A stretch of 5,929 nt of DNA from a bacterium (GTDB taxonomy: Bacteria > Actinomycetota > Thermoleophilia > Solirubrobacterales > 70-9): assembly GCA_002919115.1 (NCBI GenBank), contig PKER01000257.1, positions 1 to 5,929 of the forward strand, given 5' to 3'. A program made the translations under genes and the position numbers. The first letter of the stretch is position 1, and every line of letters begins with the position of its first letter. Under the pieces are notes generated by a model. It made no database searches, was not told the DNA's origin, and saw only the letters and a program-made list of their open reading frames with translations. Shown here one piece after another: positions 1 to 3,927 of the stretch.

Positions 1-373
1 GATCTCGGCCGTGATCGCGCTGAGCGTGGTCGGGGGCTGGATCGCGGGCGTCGAGGTGACCACGTTCGACGACTTCGGCAACCGCACTGGGGAGGCGCGC
101 CCGAACGTCGTCGCCGCGCTCGTGCCCGCCCTGCTCATGGGCGTCATGGCCTGGGGGATGTGGCGGGCCCGCTACTGGGCGGTGCTCGGCTTCCAGGCGC
201 TGCTCGTGATCCTGATCATCTCCGCCGTGCTCGGCCTCGTCGCCGCGACGGCCGTCACGCAGGTGATCGGCAACATCGTGATCCTCGCCGTCGCCGGGAC
301 GCTCTTCTACCGGATGATCAAGGCGATGGCCCGCATCCAGATGCCCGAGCGGCGAGTGCCGGGCGAGGGCTGA
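1..373 (+). CDS. Small multi-pass membrane protein of unknown function, 3' part only
   Basis: The reading frame is open from the first bases of the window and stops with TGA at 371-373, so the true start is probably upstream. The GTG at 11 has no Shine-Dalgarno in the ten bases before it. Counting from that GTG, the 120 visible residues hold about four hydrophobic stretches. They lie roughly at residues 1-14, 34-51, 55-82 and 84-100, with a charged loop (TTFDDFGNRTGEARPN) between the first two. The tail is basic and polar (RMIKAMARIQMPERRVPGEG), as expected for a cytoplasmic end. No catalytic or binding motif is recognisable, and I cannot assign a family. It lies on the same strand as lpdA, but the 111-bp gap with inverted repeats suggests separate transcription. 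The coding call rests on the hydrophobicity pattern and codon use; function is unknown. Confidence 0.7.
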   Translation, partial: ISAVIALSVVGGWIAGVEVTTFDDFGNRTGEARPNVVAALVPALLMGVMAWGMWRARYWAVLGFQALLVILIISAVLGLVAATAVTQVIGNIVILAVAGTLFYRMIKAMARIQMPERRVPGEG

Positions 374-400
374 GCGGGTCCGCCCGCCCGTCCACTGGGC

Positions 401-418
401 GTTCTATAGAGTCGGAAC
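401..418. promoter_or_regulatory. Palindromic AT-rich box in the lpdA leader
   Basis: TCTATAGA at 403-410 is a perfect 8-bp palindrome in an otherwise GC-rich spacer, flanked by GTTC (401-404) and GAAC (415-418) in inverted orientation. TAGAGT at 407-412 would fit a loose TANNNT -10 element for lpdA, but no convincing -35 hexamer lies 16-18 bases upstream. It could be the lpdA promoter core, an operator, or both. This rests on sequence symmetry and position only. Confidence 0.3.
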
Positions 419-442
419 GCTAGGCGCCTGCACCTAGCGCCT
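418..442. promoter_or_regulatory. Two overlapping inverted repeats upstream of lpdA
   Basis: CGCTAGG (418-424) pairs perfectly with CCTAGCG (433-439) across an 8-base loop. Alternatively AGGCGC (422-427) pairs with GCGCCT (437-442) across a 9-base loop. The two stems share bases and cannot form together. The element sits between the upstream membrane-protein gene and lpdA and is followed by a pyrimidine-rich stretch (443-460) without a clean T run. It could be a weak terminator of the upstream gene, a leader structure in the lpdA mRNA, or a protein-binding site. Confidence 0.35.
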
Positions 443-465
443 CCGATTTCTCTCTCCTTCACAGC

Positions 466-476
466 AAGAGGTGATC
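466..476 (+). promoter_or_regulatory. Ribosome binding site of lpdA
   Basis: AAGAGGTGATC matches the anti-Shine-Dalgarno complement (AGGAGGTGATC) at 10 of 11 positions and ends 8 bases before the ATG at 485. It fixes the lpdA start and suggests efficient translation. Confidence 0.85.
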
Positions 477-484
477 CCTTTCAG

Positions 485-1855
485 ATGGCCGAATCCTTCG
501 ACGTGATCGTGATCGGCGGCGGACCCGGCGGCTACGTTGCCGCGATCCGCGCCGCGCAACTCGGCAAGCGCACCGCTGTCGTCGAGAAGGACAAGCCCGG
601 CGGGCGCTGTCTCAACTACGCGTGCATCCCGGCGAAGACGATGCTGCACACCGCCGAGATCCTCGAGGCGGCGCGCTCGAGCGAAGCGCTCGGGGTGAAG
701 ACCACCGGCGTCGAGCTGGACTGGCAGGCGCTCGCCGCGCGGCGCGCGCAGGTCTCGCAGACGCTCTCGGGCGGCGTGCAGATGCTCTGGGAGCGCAACA
801 AGGTCACCTGGATCGAGGGCGAGGGCAGCCTCACCGAGGACGGCAACGTCCGCGTGGGCGACGAGGTGTACGAGGCCGGCGCGGTGATCTTGGCCACCGG
901 CTCGGTGGCGCTGCCGATCCCCGGCGTCGAGTTCGGCGGCCGCATCGTTGACACGTGGGGCGCCTGGTCGCTGGACGAGCTGCCGCGCAGCATCGCGGTG
1001 GTGGGCGCGGGCGCCTCGGGGTCCGAGATCGCCTCCGCCTACGTCCGCTACGGCACGGAGGTGACGCTGATCGAGATGCTCGACCAGATCCTTCCGGCCG
1101 AGGACCGCGACTGCGCGCGCGTCGTCGAGCGCGTCTTCAAGAAACAGGGGATCACCGTGTCGACCGGCACCCCGGTCGAGAACGTGGAGGACACCGGCGA
1201 CTCCGTCCGCTTCACCTACGGCGGCCAGGAGGGCGAGGCCGACTACCTGGTGATCGCGGGCGGCCGCGCCCCCGACACCGCCGCCCTCAACCTCGAGGCC
1301 GCCAAGGTCGAGACCGAGGAGAACGGCAAGATCCGCGTCGACGAGTACCAGCGCACCTCGAATCAGAAGGTCTTCGCGATCGGCGACCTCGTGCGCGGGC
1401 CCGCCCTCGCCCACAAGGCGATGGAGGAAGGCATCGTCGCCGCCGAGGCCGCCGCGGGCGCGCCCACCCACCCGGTCGACGTCGACCTGATCCCGGGCGC
1501 GACCTTCTGCCATCCGCAGGTCGCGTCCGTCGGACTCACCGAGGCGCAGGCCAAGGAGAAGGGCCTCGACTACAAGGTCGGCCGCCTCAAGCTGGGCGCG
1601 GTCGGGGCCGGCACGGTCTACGACGACCGCGACGGCTTCGTGAAGCTCGTCATCGACACCACCTACGGCGAGATCGTCGGCGCCCACATCGTCGGCAACC
1701 GCGCCTGCGACATGATCGCCGAGCTCGTCAACACGATGGCGCTCGAGGGCGGCTACCAGGAGCTCGCCCGCATCATCCACGCCCACCCGACGATCTCGGA
1801 GGCCGTGCTCGACGCGGCCCGCGCGGTCGACGGCTGGGCGACGCACGCGGCTTAG
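485..1855 (+). CDS. lpdA: Dihydrolipoyl dehydrogenase (E3 subunit)
   Basis: This cytoplasmic flavoenzyme reoxidises protein-bound dihydrolipoamide with NAD+, serving 2-oxoacid dehydrogenase complexes or the glycine cleavage system. The 456-residue protein shows all landmarks of the family, whose members usually have 455-480 residues. The FAD Rossmann motif GGGPGG is at 11-16 and the redox disulfide C42-LNYA-C47 with K51 follows it. ATGS is at 137-140, the NAD motif GAGASG at 174-179, and a GRAPDT variant of GRxPNT at 260-265. The second FAD motif AIGD is at 298-301, and the C-terminal dimer domain carries the catalytic HAHPTISE at 432-439, with H434 and E439 as the expected His-Glu pair. The ATG start has a near-perfect Shine-Dalgarno. 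The redox motif reads GGRCLNYACIPAK rather than the common GGTCLNxGCIPSK, but both cysteines are kept. No E1, E2 or glycine-cleavage gene is visible nearby. Mercuric or glutathione reductase is less likely, given the HPT motif and the lack of a heavy-metal domain. Confidence 0.95.
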   Translation: MAESFDVIVIGGGPGGYVAAIRAAQLGKRTAVVEKDKPGGRCLNYACIPAKTMLHTAEILEAARSSEALGVKTTGVELDWQALAARRAQVSQTLSGGVQMLWERNKVTWIEGEGSLTEDGNVRVGDEVYEAGAVILATGSVALPIPGVEFGGRIVDTWGAWSLDELPRSIAVVGAGASGSEIASAYVRYGTEVTLIEMLDQILPAEDRDCARVVERVFKKQGITVSTGTPVENVEDTGDSVRFTYGGQEGEADYLVIAGGRAPDTAALNLEAAKVETEENGKIRVDEYQRTSNQKVFAIGDLVRGPALAHKAMEEGIVAAEAAAGAPTHPVDVDLIPGATFCHPQVASVGLTEAQAKEKGLDYKVGRLKLGAVGAGTVYDDRDGFVKLVIDTTYGEIVGAHIVGNRACDMIAELVNTMALEGGYQELARIIHAHPTISEAVLDAARAVDGWATHAA

Positions 1856-1858
1856 CAG

Positions 1859-1886
1859 CCAGCTGCCAGCGGCCAGCACCCAGCTT
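1859..1886 (+). repeat. Four tandem CCAGCNN heptamers
   Basis: CCAGCTG, CCAGCGG, CCAGCAC and CCAGCTT follow each other without a gap. Two further copies (CCAGCTA, CCAGCTC) lie on the minus strand at about 1928-1941, giving an inverted arrangement. The five-base core is invariant and the last two bases vary. Confidence 0.6.
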
Positions 1887-1889
1887 CAC

Positions 1890-1924
1890 GGCCCGGGCCT
1901 CGCCGCGAAGGCCCGGGCCTCGCC
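1890..1924 (+). repeat. Two direct copies of a 15-bp palindrome-containing repeat
   Basis: GGCCCGGGCCTCGCC occurs at 1890-1904 and again at 1910-1924, separated by GCGAA. Each copy contains the perfect palindrome GGCCCGGGCC, so the copies can pair with each other or fold separately. They form the core of the intergenic element between lpdA and the RTX gene. Confidence 0.7.
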
Positions 1925-1948
1925 TGAGAGCTGGTAGCTGGCGGCTCT

Positions 1949-3824
1949 CTACGGAATCCCCTTCTTCACCTCGCAGCCGGTGGCCACGTCCTTCCCCGGG
2001 CCGCCGATGCACACGTCGCGGCCGGGGCCGCCGACCAGGCGGTCGTTGCCCTTGCCGCCCACGAGGCGGTCGTTGCCCGGGCCGCCGCTGAGCCGGTCCT
2101 TGCCGGCGCCGCCGTCGAGGCGGTCGTTCCCCTCGCCGCCGACGAGCTTGTCGGCGCCGCCTCCGCCCTTCAGCTTGTCGTTGCCGGCGCCGCCGTCGAG
2201 CTGATCCGCGCCGCCGCCGCCGTCGATCGTGTCCTTGCCGTCGCCTCCGCAGGCGCGGTCGGCGCCGCCGCGGGCCTTGATCTGGTCGTTGCCGCCGAGC
2301 CCGGCGAGCACGTCGCTGCCGTTGGTCCCGAAGAGCACGTCGGCGGCGTCCGTGCCCTGGATGCCCGCCGGACGGGCGAAGCACCGCTCAGGCGGCGGCG
2401 GGTCCTCCCCGATCAGGGTGGGCTCCTCGTCGCCGGGGTCGAGCGGGGGCGCGGCGCAGCCGGTCGCCGGACCGGAGCCCTTGATCTTGACCGCGGCGAG
2501 CGCGGTCGCAGCGAAGGTGCCCCGGGGGCCGACGATGACGAGGTCGTCGCCGCCCGTGAGGGCGAGCGCCTCGGGCACGACGATGTTCTCGTCGGCGGCG
2601 CCCACGACAACGCCGTTGCAGCCGAACGCCGCGTCGGGGGCGCCGGCCGTGGTGAGGCGCACCGCCGCGAGGTTCGCGGCAGCGCGCGCGGCGATCACCG
2701 GGCGGTTCGCGCTGTCGATCGCGATGTCGCGTCCCCACTCGTACTGGTCGCTGGGGATCGTGTCGACCTCGACGAGCCCGTCGCCGCCGCCGAAGGTGTT
2801 GTCGAGCTGCCCGTTCGCCGCGAAGGCCGCGACGCCGACCGTGTCCTGCGGGCCCGGCCGCTGCACGCGGCCGGTCACGATCGGGGCGTTGCCCCGCATC
2901 GCGAGGCCCATGGCCCCCGAGGTGGTCGCGCCGCCGAAGTCGGCTACCGCCACCCCGTTCGTCCCGAAGCTCGCGTCCGGGTTGCCGTTTGCCTGGAGCT
3001 TGACGACGACCATGTCCGGCGAGCCGGATACGGACCCAGTCGAGCCGATGTATCCGGCACGGGTGCCGGCGACGAAGATGGAGCTGCCGGCGACGGCGAT
3101 GTCGTAGGGCCGGTCGTCGACGCCGGAGAGGTCCAGCGTCTTGACCCCGCCGTCGCCGAACGTGGCGTCGAGGGTCCCGTCGGCGTTGAGGCGGATCACG
3201 TTGAAGTCTTCGTCGCCGCCGCCCTGGGCATGCGAGAAGCTCACCTCGGCCGCCACCACGAGCTTGCCGTCGCCCTGCAGCGCCGCGGCGTTGCCCCTGT
3301 CCGTGATGCCGCCGCCGAGATCGACGGTCACGTGGCCGTCGCCGCCGAAGCTCGGGTCGGGAGTGCCGTCGGGCAGGTAACGCGAGACGAGGACGTCGCC
3401 GCCGAAGAAGGCCTCGGCCGTCTCCCCCACGGCCCAGGTCCGGCCCTGGGAGTCGACGAGCGCGTCGTAGTAGAAGTTCGTCAGCCCGAAGTGGGCCCGG
3501 GTGACGCCTTCCTCGCCGTAGGCCTCATCGAGCTCGCCGACCGGGCTCACCTTCATGGTCAGCGCCGTCGTGTCGAGGAAGGTCACGGACTCCCCCCGCG
3601 AACACGAAGTCGCCGCCCGGCGTGATCCCGACCCCGCGCAGGGCGCCACCGTCATGGCCCCCGATCCTCCAGAGCTTGTAGCCGTTGCCGCCGAAGCTCG
3701 GGTCGAGCTCGCCGGCAGCGTAGGCCGGCGCAGCCCCCGCGAGCACCGCCGTTGCGAGTCCGCCGAGCGCAACGAGCCCGCGCGCACGCGCGACCCGAGC
3801 GCGACCTAGACACCATGCGATCAC
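1949..3824 (-). CDS. Secreted delta-60 repeat / RTX calcium-binding protein, frameshifted
   Basis: Two overlapping frames together encode one protein of about 624 residues. The 5' part starts at GTG 3822-3824 with a good Shine-Dalgarno. It encodes a signal peptide (residues 1-36) and the first delta-60 motif, LDPSFGGNG. The frame then shifts near the G6 run at 3592-3597, and the rest reads through to TAG at 1949-1951. Removing one G joins GDFVFAGE to SVTFLDTTA and restores the repeat. Delta-60 motifs (x-D-x-x-[FY]-G) begin at repaired residues 40, 98, 155, 218, 282, 340 and 396, spaced 56-64 residues, consistent with a seven-bladed beta-propeller. A proline-rich linker (about 461-480) leads to 14 RTX nonapeptides at 491-616, then a GCEVKKGIP tail. 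The protein is expected to be exported and to bind calcium; its molecular role is unknown. No cell-wall anchor is visible. The break may be a sequencing error, a real mutation or a switchable tract. The 3' frame could be read alone only without the signal peptide. Confidence 0.82.
1976..2353 (-). repeat. RTX nonapeptide array, 14 units of 27 bp
   Basis: Fourteen contiguous nine-residue units of the form GGxGxDxLx (for example GAGNDKLKG, GEGNDRLDG, GPGNDRLVG) make up residues 491-616 of the repaired protein. In known RTX proteins such units wind into a parallel beta-roll that binds calcium outside the cell. The first three units are less regular. Two units carry cysteine (RGGADRACG and GPGRDVCIG), and another cysteine follows the last unit, so disulfide capping is possible. 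Confidence 0.92.
2480..3707 (-). repeat. Seven delta-60 repeats (beta-propeller-like domain)
   Basis: Seven units of 56-64 residues each start with a motif such as PDPSFGGDG, LDATFGDGG, PDASFGTNG or PDAAFGCNG. Each ends with a strand of the type V-x-[RK]-L before the next motif (DVLVSRYLPDG, DFNVIRLNADG, DMVVVKLQANG). This is the pattern of the uncharacterised delta-60 repeat family. The first unit spans the frameshift, and its 58-residue length after repair matches the others. Confidence 0.85.
3592..3597 (-). other. G6 homopolymer at the frameshift point
   Basis: Six C on the plus strand read as GGGGGG in the gene. Upstream coding (GDFVFAGG) and downstream coding (SVTFLDTTALTMKV) are in different frames. 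Downstream is +1 relative to upstream, exactly what one surplus base gives. With G5 the join reads FVFAGESVTFLD. Confidence 0.8.
3717..3824 (-). other. Signal peptide of the delta-60/RTX protein
   Basis: The first 36 residues have an arginine-containing start (MIAWCLGRARVARARG), then a hydrophobic core (LVALGGLATAVLAGAA), then an AYA-A cleavage motif. Mature protein would begin near AGELDPSFGG. This frame ends about 70 codons past the GTG's signal region unless the G6 shift is repaired, so the signal and the main domain are now uncoupled. Confidence 0.8.
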
Positions 3825-3832
3825 GTGGTTGT

Positions 3833-3839
3833 CCCCCTT
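3833..3839 (-). promoter_or_regulatory. Ribosome binding site of the delta-60/RTX gene
   Basis: AAGGGGG on the minus strand ends 8 bases before the GTG at 3824. This supports the GTG as the start and shows that the signal-peptide frame, not the upstream part of the longer frame, is the real 5' end of the gene. Confidence 0.7.
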
Positions 3840-3903
3840 GTACTGATCCGTGCCATGGCCCTGGCCCGTGGGCCGTCAGCGGCGCCACGATACATCACGG
3901 TTA

Positions 3904-3922
3904 CGCGGCACGAGCCGCCGCG
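3904..3922 (-). terminator. Short hairpin after the protease stop codon
   Basis: CGCGGC and GCCGCG form a 6-bp GC-only stem with a 7-base loop, starting five bases after the protease TGA. No U run follows, so it is at best a weak or attenuating terminator between the protease and the RTX gene. No convincing promoter is visible in the remaining spacer (3825-3903). TATCGT at 3887-3892 fits TANNNT but lacks a -35. Confidence 0.3.
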
Positions 3923-3927
3923 CGGCC

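Larger units (their letters stand above)
1854..1946. terminator. Structured element between convergent genes, probable bidirectional terminator
   Basis: The outer arms GCCAGCTGCCAGC (1858-1870) and GCTGGTAGCTGGC (1930-1942) are complementary at 12 of 13 positions, with G-U at the thirteenth in the plus-strand RNA. AGC at 1854-1856 and GCT at 1944-1946 extend the stem past one mismatch. Nested inside, GGCCCGGGCCT (1890-1900) and AGGCCCGGGCC (1909-1919) form a perfect 11-bp stem with an 8-base loop. The element starts within the lpdA stop codon and ends three bases before the stop of the opposite gene, so it can fold in both transcripts. Neither side has a U run, so it is not a textbook intrinsic terminator. 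Confidence 0.55.

Noticed and set aside
434..1879. 481-codon open frame antisense to lpdA
   Set aside because: It is a mirror of the GC-rich codon pattern of lpdA. The translation is a low-complexity run of A, R, D, G, L and V with no domain, and lpdA is unambiguous on the other strand.
1976..2353. Possible CRISPR or satellite array from the 27-bp periodicity
   Set aside because: The period equals nine codons and translates to canonical RTX nonapeptides; there are no unique spacers.
2229..3107. 292-codon plus-strand frame opposite the delta-60 repeats
   Set aside because: Ser/Pro/Ala-rich shadow of the repeat-coding strand with no ribosome binding site or domain.
3592..3597. Programmed ribosomal frameshifting at the G6 run
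   Set aside because: A +1 shift would be needed, and I see no stop codon at the shift site or stimulatory structure. An indel or sequencing error explains it more simply.
3598..3787. Upstream extension of the long delta-60/RTX frame as the true N-terminus
   Set aside because: Its translation is Arg/Ser-rich with no signal peptide or delta-60 motif. The competing frame over the same bases has a signal peptide, a delta-60 motif and a good ribosome binding site.
3887..3915. Promoter for the delta-60/RTX gene
   Set aside because: TATCGT fits a loose -10, but the hexamer 17 bases upstream (GCTCGT) does not resemble a -35.
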